This document shows positions 23,732 to 35,521 of a stretch of 64,000 nt of DNA, piece by piece. This stretch comes from Entonaema liquescens. Its lineage: Eukaryota > Ascomycota > Sordariomycetes > Xylariales > Xylariaceae. The notes beneath the pieces were generated by a model. The model was not told where the DNA came from, ran no database searches, and worked only from the letters and a program-made list of their open reading frames with translations. Position numbers and translations under genes: made by a program. Location of the stretch: NCBI GenBank assembly GCA_902805475.1, contig CADCSX010000023.1, positions 992,001 to 1,056,000 of the forward strand. The letters are read 5' to 3'. Every line of letters starts with the position of its first letter. Within the stretch, counting starts at the first letter, position 1.

Positions 23732-25842
23732 ATTAATACTTGCTACTTTTGTACATCATTGCCTGCTGAAGGTGACCAGCGGTCTAGGGGGTATTACTTA
23801 GCGGGGCAAACAACGGTGACGATCATACGTATATTTCATCAGCTCGAGTCGCCCAGCAGGTGCTCAGCATTGTATATATGTCAGTGTAGCCAAGGCTGAC
23901 CGAAGAATTCACAAAATCTGGTGAGCCTGCCGAGCATCTCGTCTGTGGGTAGGACTTGATTTATTGCTACACAGGAATCAGCAGAGGTTGCACAAGTTGC
24001 GCAGAGCCGTTTTCAGTTATAAAACGCGATACAGGGTGAGGTTTGAGGTTTCATCTACTATCTGATGTACATACTCTATGCTTTCCAAGCCTACCTCGTC
24101 TAAAGTTCGAATATTACAAAGTACATGCGCTGCATAACACATGACCTATCACATTGCCGACTCAATGGTTCAGCAGATGAGATGCGACTAGGGGGGCACG
24201 AGGATGCCCAACAACCGCGGAATGCCGGCAAAAATCATTTATCACTACTCATCTTTAGCCTGGCGATTAGATGATTAACATAGATATGCATAGCGTCTTT
24301 TATGAAAAATCTCTCTGTGCGCTGCGAGCGCTTACTACAGCTATATAATTAGGAAAACTTTGTATTTGAAGTATATTCCATTGACGTAGGGATGTAATGG
24401 GTAGTAAGTTTAGTACAAGTTATCTGTCAGTTTGTGCACACAATTTTAGACCGGGGAGAAAGTACATATACTGCAGCATAAGAGGATGATATAAGCTTAG
24501 GTATTGAATAAAAATGTGCGGTTTGAGTTACGTCACAGGTCGCCATTTGGGGGGTCTTGGCCAATGATATACGATATACCCCAACTTTACGATGACATGC
24601 CTTCCTCCACTTTCCTTTGTGTCGGGAAGGAAGAATACGTATATGTTACAGTTATTCACAGCAGATCTAGGTGGAGAAAGACGCGTGCAATAGTGGAAGT
24701 AGCCGGGTAGCTGCAAGGCTTCGTGTAACATCTGATTATGTACAATTTCTTATACCGAGTGTAGGCATATTTCATGTACTATATGTTACCTAAGGTAGCT
24801 AAAGCAGGACAAACTCACAAACCTACAACCTCCAGCCCTATAACACATGCTAAAATTTGCATCTTTTACATTTAAAAATGCCTTGGCTGATTGTAGGTGT
24901 CATGCCCGTCCCATACGAGAGAGCTTCAAAGTTACCTTCGGCATGCATAAAGCTTCATTTGGTATGGCTATGTCAGCCGTATGAGCCGTATTGAAAGCTG
25001 ATTCCCTTCCACTTACATGGATAAAGTGGTGGTACAATCTGGAATCTTTTGGTTCCCGTTTCCGCGCAGGGTTGCTTCGAAGGATTCCACCCTATCACGT
25101 TTTTAATATAATCAAGCTCACAAACACCATCCAACCTGTCAACCATCGTTGTCCATGCCGTCGTACGAATAGAATAGTACGTAAATCACATCGGCAAGCC
25201 TGGAACTATATACGTCACCGCCCTCTCATGTCACTCCTGTTATCCTGGAGGACTCATCGGTGAATTACTACGGGAGGAAGCTTGGGGGATGCTTGGCAAA
25301 AAGCAAAAGGACTCTCAAGTCGTCTTCCATTGGCTTACCCCAGGAATACTATACTCTAGCAAGTCTAGAGCCCGGAATACCCCTGTTATCCCGAGTAGAG
25401 CAGCACTACAAGATGACGTCGGTTCATTTTAGGGGGATCCTTCAAAGGCCCTTTGACCAACGAGGCTTGAAGTATAGCCTTTGTACTACAACACATCCCG
25501 CTCGTCATGTACAACTCTCACGCGATGATCGACAGTCATCTTTGCGAATAAAGGCCGCCGAGCCCTAGCCCTTGATCGAGTAGTTCTCTGGCTATGTGAA
25601 TCCCGGGCAGTTTCAGAGCCCTTACTTACTAACTTGCCTAAGCCGACTAATATAACTAGTCACTGTTCTTACCTACGGTTGCTCTTTTGTATGTGTCTGT
25701 GTCCGTTTCAGTTTTTTCTCTACTCTTCGAGCTAAGCTTGTATTGGCACTCTATATATAGTCTTAGAGGGAACAAGATAAGTAGACCAAGACCCAAGGTT
25801 GTCTACAACGTAACTCCATAATCAAGTGGTTAATCCAGAAAC
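23732..25842. other. Intergenic region with no supported gene
   Basis: About 2.1 kb without a credible coding frame. Frames at 24504-24710, 24991-25263 and 25260-25568 have no domain or splice support. The 150 bases before 25843 are the likely promoter and leader of the transporter gene. Confidence 0.6.
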
Positions 25843-28152
25843 ATGACTTCCAATTCGGGGGACCCGCCCAAGGATAGCTCGTTGGGGGAGAAGACAGAGA
25901 ATATCCAACCCCGAAAAGAGTCGGGTTACTCTGAGGCGTCTCCCTCCGAGCTCGAGCATCGAGAAACTAAAGACAAGATACCAGATGAAGGGGAGAGACA
26001 GCGTCTAGAAGCTACGGCTAAGTTAGAGAACCCTCTTGCTGGTCTCTCTCAAACACAGCTGGCCCAGCGAGGCGAGGACTTCTGTCAGAAACACGGCCTT
26101 ACCAATGCAGATGACATTCGTGCTTTCCGGCTCGGTGCCATGATTGCTGGTAACCTAAATAAGTACGACACTGTCGACGAGCTTACCGATCGTGAAAGAG
26201 AGGTACTTGATAGGGAGATCACACATAAATGGTCTAATCCTAAAATGCTCTATGCGGTCATCGTCATCTGTTCGCTCTGTGCCGCCGTCCAAGGTATGGA
26301 TGAGACTGTAGTCAATGGTGCGCAGTCCTTCTATAAAGCGGAATTTGGCATTGGAGACTCCGAGTCTCAAAGAGGTAAGCTATTAAAAGGTTAACGCATT
26401 GTCGCACTACGTGCTAATCAATCCATCCGAACAGATTCGTGGCTACTGGGCCTCGTAAACGGTAAGCCTATCCTCGCCGACGAATACGTAGAAAATAGCT
26501 AACAACCCTCCAGCTGCACCATACATCTGCTGCGCCTTCGTTGGCTGCTGGCTTACTGAGCCCATGAATAAGGCTTTCGGGCGCCGTGGTACAGTCTTCA
26601 TCTCATGTGCCGTATCAGCTTTAGCCTGTTTTTGGCAAGCATTTACAAATACGTGGTGGCATATGTTCATCGCACGTTTCGCTCTCGGTTTCGGTATTGG
26701 CCCAAAGTCGGCTACAACTCGTACGTTGCTACTAAGCGTTACAAAATGATAAACCTAAACAACACTAACTATCTATAAGCCATCTTCGCTGCCGAGTGTT
26801 CCCCGCCGAAGCTTCGTGGTGCTTTGGTTATGCAGTGGCAGATGTGGACCGCCTTCGGTATCATGCTTGGATACGTAATGGATTTGGCCTTCTTTGATGT
26901 TCCGGATTTATCTGGAATCATAGGTCTCAATTGGCGCCTTATGATGGGATCCGCTCTAATACCGGCTGTCATTGTCTGCGCTATTGTATACTTTACCCCT
27001 GAGGTAGGTAATACGGCACCCCTATAGATCCCACGAAGTTGCTAAGAGATTATAGTCACCTCGATGGTACCTTACTAAGAATCGACATGCCGACGCCTAC
27101 AAGGCTATCTGCCAGCTGCGATACGAAAAGGTTCAGGCTGCACGCGACCTCTTCTATATGGACACTCTCCTTCAGATTGAAAAAGAGACTATGCACATAG
27201 GCCAAAGCAAAATCAAGGAAATCCTAACCATCCGTCGAAACCGAAATGCCATGATTGCCTCGGAGATTGTCATGTTCATGCAGCAATTCTGTGGTGTTAA
27301 TGCTATTGCGTATTACTCGACAGAAATCTTTATTGAAAGTGGTTTCTCTACCCAAGCTGCTCTAGTGGCCTCACTTGGGTTCGGTATCGTCAATTTCTTG
27401 TTCGCCCTTCCCGCGTTTTACACCATCGATACCTTTGGCCGCCGTAATCTACTCCTTACTACCTTCCCTGTAAGTTCATCCTTTACAGCCTTTCCTTTTT
27501 TTTTTTTTTTTCCCCAGAACAGTAGCTGACTTACCGACGTAGTTGATGTCGCTTTTCCTATTCTTCACGGGCTTTAGCTTTTGGATCCCAGAGAATAGTA
27601 CTGCACACATTGGCTGTATTGCATTAGGTATCTATCTATATGGCGTGGTTTACTCTCCAGGTGAAGGGGTAAGAATATCTCAATATGTCCCGAAGAATTA
27701 TTATACTAATTGCCTCTTAGCCCGTTCCATTCACATATAGTGCTGAAGCATACCCGTTGTACATTCGTCCAATTGGAATGTCACTAGCGACGGCAACTAC
27801 ATGGCTCTTCAATTCGGTGATCTCTCTTACATGGCCTGCGTTGACTCAAGCCTGGATGCCTCAAGGTGCATTTTCGTGGTACGCAGCGTGGAACATTGTC
27901 GGGTTCTTTCTCGTGCTCTTCTTCCTTCCCGAAACCAAGGAAAAGACGCTTGAGGAGCTTGACGCCGTCTTTAACGTCCCACTCCGCAGTCTAGTACGCT
28001 ATGGTGCGGACCAGTTCCTCTATTTCTGGGGCCACTACATCTTCCGCCGCGACATTGCGCCGCCCAAGGTCCCATCAGCCAATGGGAATATCGAGTATAC
28101 GAGGGAGCAGTTCTCTCAGGAAAAAGAACACGATGCGACTGCTCGTATTTAA
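25843..28152 (+). CDS. MFS sugar/polyol transporter (SP family) with long cytosolic N-terminus
   Basis: Seven exons (25843-26374, 26435-26461, 26514-26720, 26780-27003, 27056-27469, 27543-27668, 27721-28152) encode 653 residues; introns are 52-73 nt and all phases agree. Residues 1-134 are hydrophilic, with DREREVLDREITHKWSNPK just before the first membrane helix (about 135-155, YAVIVICSLCAAVQGMDETV). Family signatures follow: the helix 2-3 loop FGRRG, PESPRWYLTK, FCGVNAIAYYSTEIF in helix 7, TFGRRN, and PETKEKTLEELD after the last helix. It should move a sugar or polyol with protons across the plasma membrane. The first 134 residues are longer than the usual 20-70 of hexose carriers. Exon 2 is a 27-nt microexon. 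The substrate cannot be read from the sequence. Confidence 0.9.
27496..27511. repeat. T16 homopolymer in intron 5 of the transporter gene
   Basis: A run of 16 T lies in the 73-nt intron 27470-27542. It is part of the pyrimidine tract upstream of the acceptor. Confidence 0.85.
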
Positions 28153-28820
28153 GCAACTTATGTTGCCAGCCCTAGGGCTTTGTTAGCCAATCTTGATTTG
28201 ATTTTCTAACGGATACGCCACTTTACCTCAGACGTTTCCGAGCAAACATGATTAGCACTAGATAGGATTTAGGGACAACGGTACTATGTAATGATTACTC
28301 TTCGCGGGAATGTCTCTCATTAATTATTTTATGGATACCCATTTTTAAAACTACATTATGAAGGAAAATAGTAGATATGTAGGCAGTCAGTTTTGAACGG
28401 CTTAGGATATATAGTCGCTACTTGACCACAATTAAAACTTATCATATAATCAAGTTCGTGAACTGTGCCTTTGGTAGTAGGGCGTAGTTGTATTTTCCCA
28501 TGCCTGATCTCCCATTAGCGTCTCGCTTCGAATCTTAATTTCTCCTCTTTAGACTAGCGAGGTAATCAATCCTGAGTAAATTGAGAGAAATGTCGCCTAG
28601 TTGGATTGGTATATTCTTATTCAATTATATCAGGTAGCCTTAATACCCTTGAATATATAGCGATCGACTTTTTAAATACACTTAGGAAGCCGCCATCCCA
28701 TTCTCATTATTGATTTATTAAATTATTTATTTTCTTCACAACATCCCCCCTTTTCCTCCTACTTCATCACCGTTAGTACCCCTATCCTTTTATATCGGAG
28801 CAAATCAACAGGCGATACGC
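28153..28820. other. Intergenic region between convergent genes
   Basis: An AT-rich stretch holding the 3' flanks of the transporter and of the His-tailed gene. No coding frame is supported. Confidence 0.6.
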
Positions 28821-30588
28821 TTAATGGCTCGAGTGGTGGCGGGAATGGTGGTGTCTTTTTCCTCCGCCTTTACTACTGCTCCCCGTCCTATCAGGATGAC
28901 GATGTTGTTGATGATGATGCTGGTGGTGGTGGTGAGACGAAGTGGGTGATTTTAATACCTCCTCCCACGTCGGGCCCCTATCGTCTTCTTCCACCACACT
29001 ACGGCGGCGGCGATGGTGCTTCTTCTCCCCGGCCGCGGGAGTATGTGTCCTGCTGTCGTCGGGACTCGTTTCGATCCGTCCGCCACTACTCTCCCGTCGA
29101 GGCGGCGCGGGCAGGTACCCCGCGGGCAGGAAGGAACTGCCGATGTTCGGCGCGGAGGCCCGGTGGGTTGTTCGTGGGGGTGGTGGACTGCGTTCCCGTT
29201 CACGGTCCCGGGCAGCACGACTCGATTTGTGCTCGTCCGGATTAAACACATACCGCCCTGCCCCGGGGAATTTATATTCGTCTCTACCCGGAATAACATA
29301 GCGACGGATAATCGGGATGATACCCCTCTCCTTTGACGGTGGTGGTGGCATGATTGCTAGCGTAGACCTTGGCTCCAGGAGCCGCAGATCGTATATCAAG
29401 TCGTCGAGCGCGGCCGCGAGGATCTTCTTCGACTTGGGGTCGTGCCGCACGGGGAACTGGCTGCGGAACAGCTGTCTGGGCAGCAGTCTCTCGGGCTCGG
29501 ATGTGTCGGCGGCGACGAGCTGCACGTCTGCGGCGATCTTGTCTAGGCGGCGGAACTCCTCGTCCGGGTGCGCGAGGATGCACGTCGTGAAATACTGGAC
29601 GAAGCCGATAGGTGTCAGGGCGGGGATACGTGGCCGGGAATAGGGGTTGGGCTGCACGAGGTGGTACTGGCAGTCCAGGTCTGTGAAGAAGTCGGCGAGG
29701 CGATCGTGGGCGTCTCTAGCCCTGGAATTGAGGATTTCTGCGTATTTACTTCAGTGCGGTTCCCGGTATAAAATCTGCGAGTTAGGTGGACTGGCATGTC
29801 ATCGGCCAAAACTCACCAATAAAGGGGTAAATCTCCGGGTTCAGTCTGTATCTCGAATAGAGAGCGCCCAGCTTCTCAGGTGTGATGACAAGATTACTAC
29901 TACTAGGCGCTAGATCATCGATCTGCGATCCTAGGTGCATTAGTCGCCAATACGATACCGTCTGTATCCTTACGTATCAAGGATTAGGAATATAACATAC
30001 AATATATTTCGCCAGGCCTTTCAGAAACTGGTTATTCCGCATAGTAGCGTACCCATTCTCATCAAATAAGGCACCCCATTCTACGCCCGTCCCGGCACTA
30101 GAGCTGTACCGTCGATAGTGGCCGGTGGACGTACGAGGAGGTCCACGATCAGTAAACCGGACTCCTGGCCGCGACGTGTCTCCTATTGTCGTACACGTCG
30201 GGCTTGGTGGGGTTTTAATAGCAGCTGTGCTAGTTGTACATGTACTTTCGATGGAAGAAGATGTGGTTGAGCCTGAAGAATTCGAAGTTGACTGTTCCTG
30301 ATGAGGCTTGGCCACCTGGTACCCTTCGTCCTCTATCATGCTCTCATCTGCAGAGTTGCCAGTTATTAGTCTTGGATTATTCCAGTTATGCTGGCCCCTT
30401 AAGCTAGGACGAGGCCTATCGCTGTTGGGGGACGCTTGAGGATGGCCGCGAGAAAATGGCCCGTATTGAGACGCACCGTTATCCGGATACTTAGACGCCA
30501 CCCCACGAATACTTTGGACCTCCCAGCTAAGAGTATTAGTATTGGGATGATTGACATTATCGTACGAAGAGAGTTCTTCCGCCATCAT
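28821..30588 (-). CDS. Conserved fungal protein (DUF7514-like) with histidine-rich tail
   Basis: Minus-strand exons 30588-30001, 29922-29817 and 29737-28821, with introns of 78 and 79 nt, encode 536 residues from MMAEELSSYDNVNHPN. Residues 1-165 are disordered and Ser/Thr-rich. A folded core (about 165-330) includes GVEWGALFDENGYATMRNNQ, LVITPEKLGALYSRYRLNPE, ARDAHDRLADFFTDLDCQYH and PALTPIGFVQYFTTCILAHP. From memory this matches the fungal domain of unknown function listed as DUF7514; I cannot check it. The last ~40 residues are exceptional, with clusters HHHHQHHHQQH and RHHHSRHHSSH. No catalytic motif, signal peptide or membrane segment is seen. It is transcribed in the same direction as the Stc1-domain gene upstream, 826 bp away. 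The gene model is strong; function is unknown. Confidence 0.8.
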
Positions 30589-31414
30589 TAAGTAAAAACT
30601 TAAATAGTCCTATAACACAGAAGGATTAGAGTATATCCAAGATAAATAAAGACAGTTTAGAAACATAGAAAGCCATATAATATAATCTACGAGACACCGT
30701 CGAAATAAGTGACGAAGGCCTTAGATAATCTCTAGACACCAAAAATTCACCTCTAAAGACCTCCGCACTTTACGGGTGGTCACAGTAGAGAATTACCGTC
30801 GTTGGCGAAAGCCGGGCGACAGAATAGCATCCTGAATGGGATCACCCCTGCTCTTCGGGCATCGATCTTCGGGAGAAAGCTACCCAGCACGTACAACATA
30901 TGATCGGTGTTACGCTCTCGGGTAGGAAAGGAATGGTGAACGCACAATACCTTATCTTTTTACTAAGAGGGAAATAGAGCGCGTGAACTAAATAAAAGTA
31001 GAATAAGTAAAAGGAATAAGATAGATAATAGAAATAGAAGAAATAGAAGAAGGTTGATAAGATATATTGGTAATGTATTATCACGAAGCTAAAGGTCATA
31101 TTGACCATAGGGTGCTTACTTATATACCCATTAAGAAAAGATCTCGATTCAGTAGTTGAGTCAGGAAGTAGCCCAGCTCAGTTAGACAATGGGATCATTT
31201 GGGTAACTGTGATAGACATTTGTGATTGATGAGAAAACCATCCTAATCATAGGACCGCCTATAAGAAAGCATCGCGATAGAAGACAAGATACATCCATTG
31301 CTTCCGACGTCACAGCCATTTCTTAGACCTTAGAAACCTGGAAGCATGGATATGGCAGCACGAACTATTAGAACCATGCCAAATGTCCCCCTGTGTATCA
31401 TAGTGAAGACTCGC
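30589..31414. other. Intergenic region between two minus-strand genes
   Basis: Promoter region of the His-tailed gene and 3' flank of the Stc1-domain gene. AT-rich, no supported coding frame. Confidence 0.6.
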
Positions 31415-32581
31415 CTAGTTGCTCTCGCTGTCGCTTTCGGCAATTCGAAAATTGTCCAAGTCCGTTGAACGATTCGCATAGTTCGGCGCGGTGGTAAATA
31501 CCCTACGAGTATCCTGTAGACTGTTAATTCCGAACACTAGGTCTAAATACTTATAAGCACTTACCCCTTTGAACCATTTTTTGCCAGGTTGGGCCTCTGG
31601 GACCTCTGACTTTCTGCTCGGTTCGCCACTTGGCCCACCACTCGGTTCACCAGAGTTCGTGTCCGTAGCCGTGTCCGTAGCCGGTTCGTCACTCTTACCA
31701 GCAGGAGAGAAAGGACTATAGCCGTAGAGTCGAGCTCCATTTACATCGGCAGATGCGGTGGGACCAGCAGCCGATTGGGTATAACCGTGATCGGTAGAGT
31801 TCTCGGCGGCCGGGGTAGCCGTAACGGTAGCCGTAACTGAAGCTGTAGCTGTGGCGGGGCCCCTATAGTCGGGATTGGCAGGTGGAGCCGGGACAATTTG
31901 GCCATCGGCGGTGACGCGCAACATTGTAGAGATGGACCGAATCACTGACTCATCAATCTGGCCAACCTCGACTCCGGTGTTGTGGGTAGGATGGTAGGCC
32001 GGAACGGCTCCGCCAGGTCCGTCTCCAAGAGCTGCACCAGGAGCTGCGATGGTAGGAGCTGCGATGGTAGGAGCCGTAACGGTAGGAGTCTCGTCTTGTA
32101 CTTCCATCGCCTGCGCTAGAACTTCGTGCGCGAACACTTGAGAGTTCGGCGGAGCTTCAGAGGTCTCGTCGCCGGTGAAGTTGCATACCCAGAGAGTGCA
32201 AGGTATACATTGCTGCGATGGTTAGTCAACAAAAATCGGAGACCAACGGGCAAGAAACTTACCGCATCAGGGTCATTGCGCTGGTTCTTGCTGAAGTGAT
32301 CTCTGTGCTTCCATAGACCACAGGGACCGTTGCACTTGATTTCTTGCGGCAGAGCTGCCGTCTGTGTGTGCTTTTTGCAAATTAACCCTGCATTCTTGGG
32401 AGTGACGCCATCCTCGCCCTTAATCTTCTGCCACTTGGACATCTGATTCTTAGAAAATTTATCAGCGGCGAGCCACTCGCCGCCAGCAGCGCACATGAAC
32501 CTATTCTAAACGTTAATGAAATCTAAAGGACGCCACGCAAATTAATACTTACATCTGTGTAGAATCGTTGCTGTCCGCCAT
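31415..32581 (-). CDS. Stc1-domain zinc-binding protein
   Basis: Minus-strand exons 32581-32553, 32500-32263 and 32212-31415, with introns of 52 and 50 nt, encode 354 residues from ATG 32581 (MADSNDSTQMFMC). The N-terminal ~100 residues resemble the fungal Stc1 domain, a cysteine-rich zinc-binding module. Visible cysteines are Cys13, Cys51, Cys66, Cys70, Cys91 and Cys94, with the repeated phrase FSKNQ at about 25 and 79. In S. pombe, Stc1 bridges Argonaute/RITS to the CLRC H3K9 methyltransferase complex; filamentous fungi carry several Stc1-domain proteins of unknown role. The C-terminal 250 residues are disordered, with TIAAP and TVTAT-type short repeats and a final acidic SESDSESN. RNAi or heterochromatin function here is an inference from the domain only. 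Confidence 0.78.
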
Positions 32582-34462
32582 CTTCAGAGTTGTTTCAAGG
32601 AATGATAAGTGCAGCTCTGGTAAAAATTAGAATAGATATATCCCTTAGTGCCACTTTAACTGTTAGTTTTCTGTGTTAATAGAAAAATACAAGTCAAATG
32701 AACCGTAAAAAAATCATATGAGGAATACAGAGGTACACAAAGAGCCTATATATTGCAACCAAGGTAATGCAAGGAATGCCTTAACGATGAAGGGGCGCAG
32801 GAGGGTTAACAGTATTTCAACATACCTAGGATCTCAGTACCAGGGAAACTAAATGCCTAAGTATTCCAGATGCTGACTTGGGCAAAGTTGAGATGAGTAT
32901 CGGAGAGGGAGGTTAAAAAAAGAAATAGAGGTGTGCCTGTCGTACGTAATGAGTGACAGGCAACAGTAGAATGTCTGAACTAAATTGGTAGTTAAGTATC
33001 GTGCGGCCCTGTGATGGGGGCAGATAAAAAGTACCGTCGAAAAGAAGGGAAGGGATCTGGGATCTACTCGAACGCGGACATCGGTTCGAAAGTATTTATG
33101 TAGTGGAAGGGGAAAGGCAAGTAGGTAAGATGAAATGCACTTGTGTATTGTGTATTATGTATTGTGGGAATAAGGGTCCAGCACGAACTAGAAGTTTTGC
33201 TGTTATCCTGACGACGAGGACGACTCTTATTGTGGTACAGGTCTAGCTGGGTACTATGACATGGCCAAATCAATAATTATTGACTGGATTGACAGGCCAT
33301 GTATTTATAAGACGGTGGGTGGAAGATGGTAGTTGCGCATGAGACGACTAGGAGATATTGAAGCCTAGAGAATATTGAATATTTTAAGTTTGTTTGAGAA
33401 ATGGCATTAGGCAATAGCAGGGGCTCTGCATATAGGTAAAATACAGTGCGCTTCACGGCAAGGACCATTATGTGGCAAGCGCAGAAGACCTACTGCCTTC
33501 CAGAAGCGCATATGTAGATAGTAGAGGCGGATAAGGACCAACGCAAGAGAGCACCTGCGCGGTTACTCTACACCGACATGCTTACCAAATAGCCCCTTAA
33601 CCTTCAGTGAATGTATATTACCTACCATACTTTATAGGTGTTAGAGAAGGCACCTAGGTGAAGGTACGCGCCTTACTGCTATGCATCTTTAGCAACGATA
33701 GATGCCTATCATGTAGGTACTCGGTAGGGCGTGGTTGCCCATGCCATTTAGACCAAGTTGCAACTCTCAGGAAAGAGTGTTAAACAAGAGAATATTTACT
33801 GTAATTCCCATTTCATACTTACCCCTTTTAAGGCAGCTGCACGAGGCTATGAATAGGATAGATACATATCCTATTACTTTCTCATACCATTGGAAATGCA
33901 TCATCTAAGACCCTATATCTACCATCCGATTCTGAGTGAAGTATAGCGATATAGGTACTACTAGTTATTTATTATCGGATAAATCTTAATACCCTTACAG
34001 AATATCGGGGATTAGGCAGCGACAGCGTGACAGATTAGACACATAATAACAATTTCGTGGTAAGATATTCAGTAGCCCCTATTTTACTTTGCTCCCACCG
34101 CATGGCATTACACTTGGACCAGATAAATATTGGCTGTTCGATAGCCCCTATAATGTATGTGTCGTACGTGGCCATATGTTCCTCCCTTAGAATCTCTATA
34201 CGGCATCAGGAGACAGGAGTAGCCAACTTCAATATATATATTATCTTGCTCCAAATATTTCATGCACATAATAGGTGTAGGTATAGATATGGAAGACCCC
34301 CATATGACCGAGGAACAGAGAAATCATAAATGCCTAGGAGCTAGGGGATATTTTGCGTAAACGATCTGTTTTAAGTATCTAACTACCTAGGTACACCTTA
34401 CTAAAGAATTACTATCTCGCTATATCGCTATATGCGCGCCAGACACAAAATCACAACAGCTA
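32582..34462. other. Intergenic region with no supported gene
   Basis: About 1.9 kb, AT-rich. It contains a CACCTAGGTG motif near 33651 and an ACCTAGGT at about 34386. Frames at 33064-33273, 33277-33468 and 34057-34329 have no recognisable domain. Confidence 0.6.
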
Positions 34463-35521
34463 TTACGCATATCCTCGACTGTGACCAGCTTCCAAACTCG
34501 GCCCGCCTCTATACGTCGTACTGACTCGACCCGGCCCAGTAGTCCCGTCGTCCCATGAATTTACATGATTCTCGAGGTGTTGGGAGCCCGATTTTGGCTC
34601 GTTGGGTGCTTCATTGGGTTCGTCTTGCTGCGGGTTTACGGTCTCGTACTCGAGAGCTTTGATGAAGATGTAGAAGCCAGACGCAAGTAGCGAACCTAGG
34701 ATGGGACCGAGCCAATAGATCCAATGGTAATGGTAGAAAGAACCTATGACGACAGCGGGGCCGAAGGAGCGCGCTGGATTCACACTTCCGCCGGTATAGT
34801 AAACGCCCCTGTAAGTCGCCGTGTTAGTGTTGTTTCCACAGGAAGATATAAAATGCTTCGAGATGCCTGGGGAATAACGCTAAAGAAAAACGTACAAAAG
34901 TTCAGCAATGAACAGCGACAATCCAATTCCAACAGGGGCGATAAACGTTCCACGATGTTTCTCAGCAGCCAGCATGAAAATGGTGAACACGAGTTGAGCT
35001 GTAAGGAACATCTCGATGAACAAGCCCTGCACTGTCGATGTTCCACCACCTAGACTCGTGCTTACGCTGAGCGGGCCGGGAGTGAGACCAGAGACGACGG
35101 CTGCAGCCGCAATACCACCTATAATCTGACTGACGATAACCAAGGGCCCTCGGATGTAATCCACGGCGCCGACAAGCATCATGCCTATCGTTACGGCCGG
35201 ATTGAACAGGCCACCGCTGATGCGGAAGAAGACCCAAGCATTGACAACGAGACTCATGCCAAAGCATAGAGCTATATACAGCAGCTTAGCTGGGTCTGCG
35301 GGCGGGTCTCCTGGCAAATTGGTGTTAACGGCGTTGGTACCGCCGAATGCGAACAAGAGGAACATGAAGGTCCCGGCGAACTCGCTCATTGCCGCGATGA
35401 GGTGGTTCTTAATATTGAGTGGTAGCCGGTCGAGTAACCGTAATCGATGAGATTGCTCTGATGTATCATCGCCATCTCCCCAAGGCCGCCGGATGTGCGT
35501 ATTAATCTCTGTTTGCTCCAT
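34463..35521 (-). CDS. Aquaporin (MIP family), orthodox water-channel type
   Basis: Two minus-strand exons, 35521-34896 and 34808-34463, with one 87-nt intron, encode 323 residues. Six hydrophobic helices and both half-helix signatures are present: GLFNPAVTIG (Asn107) and GGSVNPARSFGP (Asn219). The Arg after the second NPA is the selectivity-filter arginine. Helix 5 reads VGIGLSLFIAELLGVYY, so the histidine usual in strict water channels is not at the expected place, a feature I also associate with other filamentous-fungal aquaporins. The N-terminal 40 residues and the C-terminal ~55 residues (with NPQQDEPNEAPNEPKS) are cytosolic. It should pass water and perhaps small neutral solutes across the plasma membrane. 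Selectivity cannot be read with certainty. Confidence 0.92.

Noticed and set aside
28942..29643. Several long plus-strand frames at 28.9-29.6 kb
   Set aside because: They are antisense shadows of the GC-rich third exon of the minus-strand DUF7514-like gene.
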